A stretch of DNA of 64,000 nucleotides from Stutzerimonas stutzeri (GCA_002339675.1 DDKB01000016.1:62001-126000), one strand, 5' to 3'. Shown: positions 9,115 to 17,083, counted from the first letter of the stretch. A program made the numbers and translations. The notes: generated by a model from the letters alone, not told the origin.

Positions 9115-9144
9115 GGAACTTTAGAGTCGTTCTTACTGGTCAAT
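9115..9144 (+). promoter_or_regulatory. Candidate AlgU (sigma-E type) promoter of csrA/rsmA
   Basis: GGAACTT at 9115-9121 is a perfect sigma-E/AlgU -35 element. A TCAA element at 9140-9143 follows after 18 nt, an acceptable but not ideal -10. An AlgU-dependent promoter of rsmA is known in P. aeruginosa. The match here is inferred from sequence only. Confidence 0.45.
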
Positions 9145-9243
9145 AGCTGGTGAGAGGCTCTAGGGTCGATGTTTCACGGAGCATTATCCGTTTTTATCTT
9201 TGCAGACTGTTTACTGAAATGAATCCGTTTTAAGGAGAAAGGA

Positions 9244-9429
9244 ATGCTGATTCTGACTCGCCGGGTCGGAGAGACCCTGATGGTGGGTGACGATGTGACT
9301 GTCACTGTGCTGGGTGTCAAAGGAAACCAGGTACGCATAGGAGTGAATGCACCCAAAGAGGTAGCGGTGCATCGCGAGGAGATTTATCAACGGATCCAGA
9401 AAGAAAAAGATCAAGAACCAAGCCATTAA
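9244..9429 (+). CDS. csrA: Carbon storage regulator CsrA/RsmA
   Basis: A 61-residue global post-transcriptional regulator that binds GGA motifs in mRNA leaders and controls motility, biofilm and secondary metabolism. The sequence is a textbook CsrA: MLILTRRVGETLMVG at the start, GNQVRIGVNAPKEV in the middle and VHREEIYQRI at the end, with RNA-contact residues Leu4 and Arg44 present. A strong AAGGAGAAAGG precedes the ATG. The order lysC-csrA-tRNA-Ser-tRNA-Arg is standard for Pseudomonas. A candidate AlgU promoter lies about 120 nt upstream. In Pseudomonas, titration by RsmY/RsmZ RNAs would be expected; those genes are not in this window. Confidence 0.97.
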   Translation: MLILTRRVGETLMVGDDVTVTVLGVKGNQVRIGVNAPKEVAVHREEIYQRIQKEKDQEPSH

Positions 9430-9448
9430 TATTTATGTGATTTTTGGC

Positions 9449-9477
9449 TTTGCAAGCGGGGCGAAGATGGGTATCAT
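9449..9477 (+). promoter_or_regulatory. Probable sigma-70 promoter of tRNA-Ser
   Basis: TTTGCA (9449-9454), 17 nt, then TATCAT (9472-9477). The tRNA starts 14 nt after the -10, leaving room for a short 5' leader. Confidence 0.5.
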
Positions 9478-9491
9478 GCGCCCCGTGTTGC

Positions 9492-9585
<94 letters not shown>

Positions 9586-9651
9586 TGCAAAGTGGGATTG
9601 TGGTGGTTTCAGTCGTTCCGGTTCAGTGTATTTTTCGTTGAATCAAACAGC

Positions 9652-9679
9652 TTGACCCACAGAATTACAAACCTATAAT
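9652..9679 (+). promoter_or_regulatory. Sigma-70 promoter of tRNA-Arg(ACG) copy 1
   Basis: TTGACC (9652-9657), a 16-nt spacer and a perfect TATAAT (9674-9679). The tRNA begins 14 nt after the -10. Confidence 0.7.
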
Positions 9680-9692
9680 GCGCACCCTCAGT

Positions 9693-9769
9693 GCACTCAT
9701 AGCTCAGCTGGATAGAGTACTCGGCTACGAACCGAGCGGTCGGAGGTTCGAATCCTCCTGAGTGCACCA
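9693..9769 (+). tRNA. tRNA-Arg(ACG), copy 1
   Basis: A 77-nt tRNA. The acceptor stem GCACTCA pairs perfectly with TGAGTGC, the discriminator is A and CCA is encoded. The anticodon stem CTCGG/CCGAG encloses CTACGAA, so the anticodon is ACG; its A34 is normally converted to inosine by TadA. The T arm is GGAGG-TTCGAAT-CCTCC. A strong sigma-70 promoter precedes it. A near-identical copy lies 72 nt downstream. Confidence 0.95.
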
Positions 9770-9841
9770 TATTAAATGGACCTGCCAGTTGATGGCGGTT
9801 CGGGTTTCAACCAGTGGTGATCTGGTATAAAAGCGCCATTT

Positions 9842-9918
9842 GCACTCATAGCTCAGCTGGATAGAGTACTCGGCTACGAACCGAGCGGTCGGAGGTTCGA
9901 ATCCTCCTGAGTGTACCA
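9842..9918 (+). tRNA. tRNA-Arg(ACG), copy 2, with a G1:U72 acceptor pair
   Basis: Identical to copy 1 over 77 nt except for one base: the 3' acceptor strand reads TGAGTGT instead of TGAGTGC. This replaces the terminal G1-C72 pair with a G-U wobble. Anticodon ACG, discriminator A and CCA are unchanged. A TATAAA at 9826-9831 could be its own -10, though no good -35 is visible, so readthrough from copy 1 is also possible. A strong terminator follows at 9929. Confidence 0.92.
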
Positions 9919-9928
9919 AATCGGAAAA

Positions 9929-9956
9929 GGGCCTGCAGCAATGCAGGCCCTTTTTT
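9929..9956 (+). terminator. Intrinsic terminator after the tRNA cluster
   Basis: GGGCCTGCA-GCAA-TGCAGGCCC followed by six T. The 9-bp GC-rich stem with a T-run lies 10 nt after tRNA-Arg copy 2 and ends the tRNA transcript. Confidence 0.9.
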
Positions 9957-9984
9957 CGTTGTGGCCGTTCAATGGCGCGGCACC

Positions 9985-10473
9985 TCAACGCTTGCCGCGA
10001 ACACAGCCTTGTTCGTCGAAATTGACCGTCCGGCTCCTGCCCTTGTCACTGCTGTAGCGATATTGAATCTGGCCATCGCGGCTGCTGATGGCGTCGGGCT
10101 TGCCGAAGGTGCTTTCCACGTCGGCGCGGCTCATCCCTGGGCGGATGCGTTGCGCGATGATCGCGCTGCGCCGTTCACGGCGGCTGAGCCGATTTCCGCA
10201 ACCGTCCTCACGCTCGCCGACCACGGTTAGTGAACTGGCTGCCTGTGATTCGTCCCGTCGCCGCGCGCTTGGCCTGGCCAGTGGTACCGCCCGGCCAGAA
10301 CCGGGCCGCTGGTTTGTGGCGTCCTGCTGCTGGGCGTGCTCGTTGGTGGGGCAGCCGTGGCGCGTGAACGTGACGTGGCCCTGAGCATCGGAACAGCGGT
10401 AGACGCTCGCGGCAGATGCGGGTGACAGGCAGATCGATAGGGCAAGGCCGGTCGCAGCAGCCAGTGTTTTCAT
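9985..10473 (-). CDS. Small exported DUF4124-like protein
   Basis: A 162-residue protein with a signal peptide (MKTLAAATGLALSICLSPASA) followed by SVYRCSDAQGHVTFTRHGC. That pattern, a short N-terminal domain with two cysteines, matches the DUF4124 type found in many Pseudomonas exported proteins. The C-terminal part (IIAQRIRPGMSRADVESTFG) resembles the start of the SmpA/OmlA (BamE-like) fold, where 'GMSxxDV...GxP' is common. RBS AAGGAGGA precedes the ATG. Function is unknown; periplasmic location is inferred. It is convergent with the tRNA cluster and divergent from mgtE. Confidence 0.75.
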   Translation of the reverse strand: MKTLAAATGLALSICLSPASAASVYRCSDAQGHVTFTRHGCPTNEHAQQQDATNQRPGSGRAVPLARPSARRRDESQAASSLTVVGEREDGCGNRLSRRERRSAIIAQRIRPGMSRADVESTFGKPDAISSRDGQIQYRYSSDKGRSRTVNFDEQGCVRGKR

Positions 10474-10790
10474 GGTCGTCCTCCTTGACGGTTGGCCGAA
10501 ACAGCGTAGCCGTTAATTTCTTCCGTCGCAGGGGTGTCTTGCTGCAACGTGAATGCGTCGACACTGATAGTGCGTCGAGGTCTGAGCGCAGGCGCAAGCG
10601 GTTGTATTCGCTGCCTTTCGAGGTCGTGGGCGGCTGTGGCGGTGGTATTATTGCGCCGTCCGCCCTCACGGGTTTCTGGATTCCCCCCATGGATTTGCCC
10701 AGTAGTTGCCGAAATAAACGTTCGCTAGACAATCACGTATCGAATGATTGATCCCCCGGTGTGCTCCAGCCGCTGGGGGTGGAGTGCGCC
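10474..10790. other. 317-bp intergenic region before mgtE
   Basis: No gene is supported here. The only structure seen is CCCCC (10753-10757) and GGGGG (10775-10779) with an inner CCAG/CTGG, forming a potential hairpin that abuts the GGAG (10781-10784) ribosome-binding site of mgtE. A clear promoter or known Mg2+ riboswitch was not recognised. Confidence 0.5.
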
Positions 10791-12239
10791 ATGACCGAAG
10801 TAGAAGCCAAGAAACCGCAGGAAAGCCTTCAGGATCGTTTGGCGCAAGTCGTCGAGCTGCTGCATCGGCACAAGATCGTTGAAGACCTGGCGCATCGCCA
10901 GAGTCAGGAGGGACAGCATCAGCAGACGGTCGATAGCCTGGTGCACCGTCAGAACCTGGTCGAGCTGCAGCGCAGACTCGAGGCGTTGCACCCGGCCGAT
11001 ATCGCTCACATCCTCGAGGCCCTGCCGCTCGACGACCGGTTGACAGTGTGGCAGCTGGTCAAGTCGGACCGTGACGGCGATATTCTCCTGGAGGTGTCCG
11101 ATGCAGTCCGCGAAACGCTGATCGCGGACATGGACGATCACGAGCTTCTGGCTGCGGCAAAGGAAATGGACGCCGACGAACTGGCGGACCTGGCAGCCGA
11201 GCTCCCTCGCGACGTCGTTCATGAATTGATGGAAACCCTGGATGCGCAACAGCGCGAGCGCGTCCGTTCGGCCTTGTCCTATGAAGAGGATCAGGTTGGC
11301 GCGTTGATGGACTTCGAAATGGTCACGATCCGTGAGGATGTGAGTCTTGAGGTCGTCTTGCGCTACCTGCGCCGTTTGAAGGAGCTGCCGGGGCACACCG
11401 ACAAGTTGTTCGTCGTCGACTACGACGGCGTGCTCAAGGGTGTGCTGCCGATCAAGCGCCTGCTGGTCAACGACCCCGAGCGGCACGTCGCCGATGTCAT
11501 GGCAAGCGACCCGGTAACCTTCCATCCTGACGAGGATGCCTACGAGGCGGCGCAAGCCTTCGAGCGTTACGATCTGGTGTCCACGCCGGTAGTCGACAAG
11601 AGTGGGAAACTCATCGGCCGCCTGACGATTGACGAGATGGTCGACCTGATCCGTGAGGAGAGCGAAAGCGAAGTTCTCAACATGGCCGGTCTGCGTGAAG
11701 AGGAAGATATCTTCGCTTCGGTCTGGAAGTCTCTGCGCAACCGCTGGTCGTGGCTAGCTGTGAACCTGGTCACGGCCTTCGTGGCGTCGAGGGTCATCGG
11801 CCTGTTCGACGGCTCCATCGAAAAGCTGGTCGCCCTGGCCGCGCTGATGCCTATCGTTGCCGGTATCGGCGGCAACTCGGGCAACCAGACCATTACCATG
11901 ATCGTTCGTGCCATGGCGCTCGACCAGATGGGGACCGGCAACAGCGCGCGGCTGCTGCGCAAGGAAGCCGGGGTCGGGATGCTCAACGGGCTGATCTGGG
12001 GCGGGGTGATCGGGATCGTCGTCTACTGGCTCTACGGGAGTTGGTCGCTTGGCGTCGTGATGACGGCCGCGATGACACTCAATCTCTTGCTGGCGGCGCT
12101 GATGGGGGTGCTGATCCCGGTAACGCTGGCGCGGCTGGGACGTGATCCGGCGCTTGGTGCTAGCGTCATGATCACCGCCGTCACCGACAGCGGCGGCTTT
12201 TTCATCTTTCTCGGCCTCGCCACGCTTTTTCTGCTCTGA
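10791..12239 (+). CDS. mgtE: Magnesium transporter MgtE
   Basis: The 482-residue protein has the MgtE layout. An N-terminal superhelical domain (LHPADIAHILEALP, residues about 60-180) is followed by two CBS domains that sense Mg2+ (about 185-310, with EMVTIREDVSLEVVL and FVVDYDGVLKG). The C-terminal transmembrane domain holds about five helices and the pore motif GIGGNSGNQT. It is a Mg2+-selective channel of the inner membrane that closes when cytosolic Mg2+ is high. ATG 10791 is chosen over the longer frame because GGAG lies 6 nt upstream. oadGAB follows on the same strand after 137 nt. Confidence 0.95.
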   Translation: MTEVEAKKPQESLQDRLAQVVELLHRHKIVEDLAHRQSQEGQHQQTVDSLVHRQNLVELQRRLEALHPADIAHILEALPLDDRLTVWQLVKSDRDGDILLEVSDAVRETLIADMDDHELLAAAKEMDADELADLAAELPRDVVHELMETLDAQQRERVRSALSYEEDQVGALMDFEMVTIREDVSLEVVLRYLRRLKELPGHTDKLFVVDYDGVLKGVLPIKRLLVNDPERHVADVMASDPVTFHPDEDAYEAAQAFERYDLVSTPVVDKSGKLIGRLTIDEMVDLIREESESEVLNMAGLREEEDIFASVWKSLRNRWSWLAVNLVTAFVASRVIGLFDGSIEKLVALAALMPIVAGIGGNSGNQTITMIVRAMALDQMGTGNSARLLRKEAGVGMLNGLIWGGVIGIVVYWLYGSWSLGVVMTAAMTLNLLLAALMGVLIPVTLARLGRDPALGASVMITAVTDSGGFFIFLGLATLFLL

Positions 12240-12376
12240 TCCCTAATCTGCTGGTGCGGCGGTCTGGCGTTTGCCTTGCCGTCGCCGTTCGGGCTACTGT
12301 TCGGCAGGTTTCGCTCATGAAGCCTTGACCCGCACCAATAACAGGCGGCCCGAGCTGCTGATAGGAGGGATTGCCC

Positions 12377-12619
12377 ATGACCCCCAGCGAACTGCTGCTC
12401 GAAGGCGTCGAATTGATGCTGTTCGGCCTGGGTTCCGTCTTTCTGTTTCTCGTCCTGCTGATCGTCTGCATTCGACTGATGTCCACGGTGATCAGCCGCT
12501 TCGACAGCGCGCCACCGCCTCGTCCCGTCTCGCCCGCACCAGTCCCGACGGAACTGGATGCCGACCTGGTGGCAGCCATCCAGGCCGCCCTTCACCAGCA
12601 CCGCGCTCGCCGTGGTTGA
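12377..12619 (+). CDS. oadG: Oxaloacetate decarboxylase gamma chain (Na+ pump subunit)
   Basis: An 80-residue membrane protein with one N-terminal transmembrane helix (LMLFGLGSVFLFLVLLIVCI), then a proline-rich linker PPPRPVSPAPVP and a short polar tail. This is the OadG-family plan: the gamma subunit anchors the alpha and beta subunits. AGGAGGGA lies 6 nt before ATG 12377. Its position directly before oadA and oadB supports the call, because gamma subunits are too divergent to identify by sequence alone. Confidence 0.9.
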   Translation: MTPSELLLEGVELMLFGLGSVFLFLVLLIVCIRLMSTVISRFDSAPPPRPVSPAPVPTELDADLVAAIQAALHQHRARRG

Positions 12620-12641
12620 TTCAGAACAGGGAGTTCCCCGC

Positions 12642-14417
12642 ATGACTGCTGCAAAACAACCGCTCGGGATCACCGACGTGGTGCTTCGTGATGCTCATCA
12701 ATCGATCCTTGCCACGCGGGTTCGCCTCGAGGACATGCTGCCGATTGCCGGCAAGCTCGACCAGGTCGGATTCTGGTCGGTCGAGTCGTGGGGTGGCGCC
12801 ACGTTCGACGCGTGCATCCGCTATCTCGGCGAGGACCCGTGGGAGCGCATCCGGGCGCTGAAGAAGGCGATGCCCAACACCCGCCAGCAGATGTTGCTGC
12901 GTGGGCAGAACCTGCTCGGTTACCGGCATTACGCCGACGACGTGGTGGAAAAATTCGTCGAGCGTGCGGCAGTCAATGGCGTCGATGTGTTCCGCGTGTT
13001 CGACGCCATGAACGATCCGCGCAATCTCGAGACCGCACTGCGCGCTGTCAAGCAATGCGGCAAACATGCCCAGGGCACCATTTCCTATACCACCAGTCCG
13101 GTGCACACGCTGGAAAGCTGGGTCGACCTGGCCAAGCAGCTCGAGGACATGGGCGCCGACTCGGTGGCCATCAAGGACATGGCCGGCATCCTCTCTCCGT
13201 ACACGGCGTTCGAGTTGGTGACGCGCCTCAAGGAGTGCTTGTCCATCCCGATTCACATGCAGTGCCATGCGACGGCCGGGCTGTCCACGGCGGCCATCCT
13301 GAAGGCGGTCGAAGCGGGTATCGACAACGTCGATACTGCGATCTCGTCGCTGTCGATGACCTACGGGCATTCACCAACCGAGTCGGTCGTCGCCATTTTC
13401 AAGGGGACGGAGCGCGACACAGGGTTGGATCTCGAGTTGCTGGAGGAGATCGCCGCCTATTTCCGCGAGGTGCGCAAAAAATACGCTCGGTTCGAAGGCG
13501 CGCTCAGGGGGGTCGATTCGCGCATTCTCGTCGCGCAGGTACCGGGCGGCATGTTGACCAATATGGAGGGGCAGCTGAAAGAGCAGGGCGCCCTCGACAA
13601 ATTCGATCAGGTGCTCGCCGAAATTCCCCGCGTCCGCGAGGATCTCGGCTTTATCCCACTGGTCACGCCTACCTCCCAGATCGTCGGGACACAGGCGGTA
13701 ATCAACGTACTCACCGGCGAGCGCTACAAGTCCATTACCAAGGAAACCGCAGGCATCCTCAAGGGCGAATATGGCAGTGCGCCTGCGCCGTTCAATGCCG
13801 AGCTGCAGCGACGCGTGCTCGACGGCGCCACGGTCATCACCTGCCGCCCGGCCGATCTACTCCAGCCGGAGATGGACAGGTTGACAGCTGAGCTAAAAGG
13901 TCTGGCGCAGGAACGAGGAATCACGCTCACCAAGGATGCGATTGATGACGTGCTGACCTACGCGCTGTTTCCTCAGATCGGCCTGAAGTTTCTCGAGAAC
14001 CGCGGCAACGCCGCAGCCTTCGAGCCGGCGCCGACCGGCCTGGAGCAGATTCCGCGCGAGGCGGGTAAACCCGAGGTATATACGGTCGAGGTCAACGGCA
14101 AGTCATACGTCGTTCAAGTCAATGAAGGGGGCGATATCGCGGGGATGAGGCCGCTGTCCGGCGTGGCCGCGGCCCCGGCGGCTGCCGCCCCCGCGGGCGG
14201 CGCAGGCGAGCCGCAGCTGGCCCCATTGGCCGGCAACATCTTCAAGGTGCTGGTGCAGCCGGGACAACAGGTACAGGAAGGGGACCTGGTGATCATCCTC
14301 GAAGCCATGAAGATGGAAACAGAGATCCGGGCCTTCAAGGCCGGTGCCGTCGCGGCTGTCAGCGTCAAGGTTGGCGACGCCGTATCGGTGGGCGACTGCC
14401 TGCTGACCATCGCCTGA
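12642..14417 (+). CDS. oadA: Oxaloacetate decarboxylase alpha chain (biotin carboxyltransferase)
   Basis: A 591-residue protein with an N-terminal carboxyltransferase TIM barrel (ITDVVLRDAHQSILATRVR, HMQCHATAGLS metal/substrate motifs) and the conserved carboxylase C-domain. An Ala/Pro-rich linker leads to a C-terminal biotinyl domain with EAMKMETEI, the biotin being on Lys557. It transfers CO2 from oxaloacetate to biotin for the membrane Na+ pump OadB. ATG 12642 is preferred to the longer frame because it starts MTAAKQPLGITDVVLRDAHQ, with CAGGGAG upstream. Lone homologues could be pyruvate carboxylase subunit B, but the flanking oadG and oadB decide. Confidence 0.95.
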   Translation: MTAAKQPLGITDVVLRDAHQSILATRVRLEDMLPIAGKLDQVGFWSVESWGGATFDACIRYLGEDPWERIRALKKAMPNTRQQMLLRGQNLLGYRHYADDVVEKFVERAAVNGVDVFRVFDAMNDPRNLETALRAVKQCGKHAQGTISYTTSPVHTLESWVDLAKQLEDMGADSVAIKDMAGILSPYTAFELVTRLKECLSIPIHMQCHATAGLSTAAILKAVEAGIDNVDTAISSLSMTYGHSPTESVVAIFKGTERDTGLDLELLEEIAAYFREVRKKYARFEGALRGVDSRILVAQVPGGMLTNMEGQLKEQGALDKFDQVLAEIPRVREDLGFIPLVTPTSQIVGTQAVINVLTGERYKSITKETAGILKGEYGSAPAPFNAELQRRVLDGATVITCRPADLLQPEMDRLTAELKGLAQERGITLTKDAIDDVLTYALFPQIGLKFLENRGNAAAFEPAPTGLEQIPREAGKPEVYTVEVNGKSYVVQVNEGGDIAGMRPLSGVAAAPAAAAPAGGAGEPQLAPLAGNIFKVLVQPGQQVQEGDLVIILEAMKMETEIRAFKAGAVAAVSVKVGDAVSVGDCLLTIA

Positions 14418-14427
14418 GGAGAGCCGC

Positions 14428-15564
14428 ATGGATAAGTTGCTCAAGCTGTGGCACAGCACCGGCTTGTATCACCTGGAGCCCGGTCAACTGCTGATGATCG
14501 TGGTGTGCCTGGCCTTGATCTATTTGGCGATTCGCAAGGGCTTCGAGCCGTTACTGCTGATTCCAATCGGATTCGGTGGCGTGCTGGCGAACATACCGGT
14601 CGCCAACATGGCCGAGGGAGCCGGCATTCTGCACCTGTTCTACGAAGTTGGTTTGCCGACCAGTGTGTTTCCGCTGCTGATCTTCATGGGTGTGGGTGCC
14701 ATGACGGACTTCGGGCCGATGCTGGCCAATCCCAAGACGTTGCTGTTGGGCGCCGCTGCGCAATTCGGCATTTTTGCAACGCTGCTCGGGGCGCTGGCAC
14801 TGGCCGCAGCAGGCATTCCCGGGATGGAATTCACGCTACGCGAAGCTGCCTCGATTGCCATCATCGGCGGGGCGGATGGGCCAACGTCCATCTTCGTGAC
14901 GGCCAAGCTGGCGCCGCACTTGCTCGGGCCGATTGCAGTCGCTGCCTATTCCTACATGGCGCTGGTTCCGCTGATACAACCGCCCATCATGCGGGCCCTG
15001 ACGACAAAGGCGGAGCGCGCCATCGTCATGACCCAGCTCCGTCCGGTGGGGCAGGGCGAGAAGATCGTCTTTCCGTTGATGCTTGCCCTGCTGGTCGGGT
15101 TGCTGCTGCCCGATGCTGCGCCGCTGGTGGGTATGTTCGCCTTTGGCAATTTGCTCCGGGAGTGTGGTGTGGTCGATCGTCTGGCTGATACCTCGCGCAA
15201 TGCGCTGATCAATATCGTCACCATCGCTCTCGGCCTGACCGTGGGTTCCAAATTGTCCGCCGACGCCTTCCTGCAGCTCAAGACGCTGGGGATATTGCTG
15301 CTGGGCATGCTCGCCTTCTGCGGCGGCACGGCAGCCGGCGTACTGATGGCGAAGGCGATGAACCTGTTCAGCGCCAACAAGATCAACCCTTTGATCGGTT
15401 CGGCAGGTGTGTCGGCAGTGCCGATGGCCGCGCGGGTTTCGAACAAGGTCGGTTTGGAGGCCAATCCGCAGAATTTCTTGCTGATGCATGCCATGGGGCC
15501 GAACGTAGCCGGGGTGATCGGCTCGGCTGTGGCGGCGGGAATTCTGCTCAGCTTCGTTGGCTAG
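14428..15564 (+). CDS. oadB: Oxaloacetate decarboxylase beta chain (Na+-pumping membrane subunit)
   Basis: A 378-residue polytopic inner-membrane protein with about nine hydrophobic segments. The conserved IIGGADGPTSIF segment contains the aspartate essential for Na+ transport in studied homologues. A GSAGVSAVPMAARVS re-entrant segment follows. It decarboxylates carboxybiotin on OadA and exports Na+. GAGGAGAG precedes the ATG, 10 nt after oadA. In a respiring pseudomonad it may link oxaloacetate metabolism to Na+ extrusion; that role is inference. Confidence 0.95.
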   Translation: MDKLLKLWHSTGLYHLEPGQLLMIVVCLALIYLAIRKGFEPLLLIPIGFGGVLANIPVANMAEGAGILHLFYEVGLPTSVFPLLIFMGVGAMTDFGPMLANPKTLLLGAAAQFGIFATLLGALALAAAGIPGMEFTLREAASIAIIGGADGPTSIFVTAKLAPHLLGPIAVAAYSYMALVPLIQPPIMRALTTKAERAIVMTQLRPVGQGEKIVFPLMLALLVGLLLPDAAPLVGMFAFGNLLRECGVVDRLADTSRNALINIVTIALGLTVGSKLSADAFLQLKTLGILLLGMLAFCGGTAAGVLMAKAMNLFSANKINPLIGSAGVSAVPMAARVSNKVGLEANPQNFLLMHAMGPNVAGVIGSAVAAGILLSFVG

Positions 15565-15698
15565 CCTGGATTGCTGATCTGGCTTGTCGCGCTAAAGGAA
15601 TGCTCGGGCAGGCACCACTGGACTAAATAGCGTTTGGCAAGCGGTGGTTAATGTTTGCCTACAAGCATCGCCGCCTGGTTGCGGGCGATAGAACGACG

Positions 15699-15722
15699 GA
15701 CGCCCCGACTAGGCGGGGCGTC
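15699..15722. terminator. Hairpin between convergent oadB and amrZ
   Basis: GACGCCCCG-ACTAGG-CGGGGCGTC is a perfect 9-bp stem with a 6-nt loop, lying between two converging genes. No T-run follows on either strand, so termination is plausible but not certain. Confidence 0.45.
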
Positions 15723-15757
15723 AACAGGCGATGCAGGTGGGGCGTGTGCGCCGCGCC

Positions 15758-16084
15758 TCAGTCGTCGTCCTTCGCTGCCTCGGCATCCTGGGCGATCAGG
15801 GCGATCAGGGCGTTCTGCTGGCGATGGGCAAGTTGGCGGAATCGCTGAAGCAGCTCGCGCTCATGCAGGGTCAGTTCCGGGCTGTCCAGGCGCATGGTCG
15901 AGTCGTCATCCAGCGCACCTTCCTGTAATAGGCTCTGCTCCAGGCGGGCAATGATCTCGGAGTTCATGCTGCGGTGATGGTTGCGTGCGACCTCGGCGAT
16001 ACGCTCACGCATACCGTCTGGTAGCCGAACCACGAATTTGTCAGCCGTGCGGCTGGAGTAAACTGCCTGCTTCATAGGGCGCAT
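15758..16084 (-). CDS. amrZ: Ribbon-helix-helix regulator AmrZ/AlgZ
   Basis: A 108-residue Arc-type transcription factor. The central ribbon-helix-helix reads YSSRTADKFVVRLPDGMRE followed by IAEVARNHHRSMNSEIIARL, near-identical to P. aeruginosa AmrZ. The C-terminal LTLHERELLQRFRQLAHRQQNAL tetramerisation region is also typical. AmrZ activates alginate and type IV pilus genes, represses fleQ and modulates c-di-GMP metabolism. In this window it sits about 1.1 kb from the flagellar cluster. The start MRPMKQAVYSS aligns with the known N terminus. It is transcribed toward oadB. Confidence 0.93.
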   Translation of the reverse strand: MRPMKQAVYSSRTADKFVVRLPDGMRERIAEVARNHHRSMNSEIIARLEQSLLQEGALDDDSTMRLDSPELTLHERELLQRFRQLAHRQQNALIALIAQDAEAAKDDD

Positions 16085-16302
16085 AGTAAACCGGTTAGTC
16101 AGGTGGGCGATGGTGGCTTATTGCCGTTCTAGTCACCGGTCTGACACCGAAACAGCGCTCGCTGTTCCTCGACCCGCAAAAAAGATGCTAGGCGACTTTA
16201 TGACGCCAATTATACGGCGTAATAGGAAGGAGTAAAGCTTGCGTGATGGCAGATAGCCTCTAGTTGTGACTTGCTACCACAACTGAGGGCTCGGTCTTCG
16301 CT

Positions 16303-16485
16303 TCAACGCAACACGGGATCGAATTTGATGCGCCGTCCCAGTATCAGCGAAATGACGAACAGACTACCGAACAGTACCGCACAACCCCCGATCACCGTAT
16401 TCCAGGCTGGGGTAAGCTCAGTGAGCGCACCGATTGCAGCGCAGGCCACTCCCACAAAAAGAAAGAACCATCCATAAACTGACAT
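16303..16485 (-). CDS. Small two-helix membrane protein
   Basis: A 60-residue protein, MSVYGWFFLFVGVACAAIGA at the start, with two transmembrane helices (about residues 5-22 and 32-52) and a basic C terminus (GRRIKFDPVLR). The start was set at 16485 because GGAG lies 6 nt upstream. The alternative ATG at 16491 would leave only one or two bases of spacing. No family was recognised. It is followed at some distance by amrZ on the same strand. Confidence 0.6.
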   Translation of the reverse strand: MSVYGWFFLFVGVACAAIGALTELTPAWNTVIGGCAVLFGSLFVISLILGRRIKFDPVLR

Positions 16486-16525
16486 TTTCATCTCCAATCG
16501 AACCGGTCCGGCCAAACGAGGTCCT

Positions 16526-16732
16526 TTAGAATACCCAGCGCTGCGGCGACGCCGAGCGGCTGACCTCACGACTGCTGATAGTTTGCGCCGGGGTAGCTAG
16601 GCGGGCAGAAGGCAGGTGAAGCGCTTCCGAGCGTGGAGTGGCGTGCTCTGGCGCGGATCGCGCGTCCAGAAGCGGCATCACCGCGGCAGCGGCCAGGACT
16701 GCAGTGCTGATGTAAAAGGCGGGGCGGGGCAT
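16526..16732 (-). CDS. Small exported hypothetical protein
   Basis: A 68-residue frame beginning MPRPAFYISTAVLAAAAVMP, a likely signal peptide or anchor, then a short Ser/Ala-rich region with no known motif. AAGGAGACG lies 7 nt before the ATG, the main reason to believe it. Coding bias is modest and the C-terminal half is low complexity. It may form a pair with the small membrane protein just downstream on the same strand. Confidence 0.45.
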   Translation of the reverse strand: MPRPAFYISTAVLAAAAVMPLLDARSAPEHATPRSEALHLPSARLATPAQTISSREVSRSASPQRWVF

Positions 16733-16962
16733 CGGCGTCTCCTTCGCGTGATCGTCCTCCTACTTAAGCATCCTGCGTGCCAGTCTTGGTGATTGGTTTA
16801 TCCGTTATAAATCAATGACTTATGATCATTAATCCGACCGTTGTCTTGCGCTTTGCAAGATCGCGCTCAGATGTTCATTGCAAAATGCATTGCGGGTGAG
16901 CGCTGCCGTTACTCGTGCTGCATCCCCTTGGTTCGACTCCTGGGTCTGGCGTTACGACGCGC

Positions 16963-16991
16963 ATGACAAACCGGCGACGGCCCGTTACCAT
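16963..16991 (+). promoter_or_regulatory. Sigma-70 promoter of tRNA-Arg(CCT)
   Basis: ATGACA (16963-16968, 5/6 match), a 17-nt spacer and TACCAT (16986-16991). The tRNA begins 15 nt later. Confidence 0.55.
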
Positions 16992-17006
16992 GCTGCCGCT
17001 TCGTGT

Positions 17007-17083
17007 GTCCCAGTAGCTCAATTGGATAGAGCATCCCCCTCCTAAGGGGAAGGTTGTGAGTTCGAACCTCGCCTGGGACACCA
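17007..17083 (+). tRNA. tRNA-Arg(CCT)
   Basis: A 77-nt tRNA. The acceptor GTCCCAG pairs with CTGGGAC, the discriminator is A and CCA is encoded. The anticodon stem TCCCC/GGGGA encloses CTCCTAA, so the anticodon is CCT (AGG codons). The T loop is TTCGAAC. tRNA-Arg(CCT) genes are common integration targets, but no integrase or duplicated 3' end was seen nearby. Confidence 0.95.

Noticed and set aside
17007..17083. tRNA-Arg(CCT) as an attachment site for an integrated element
   Set aside because: No integrase, no duplicated tRNA 3' end and no island-like genes on either side.
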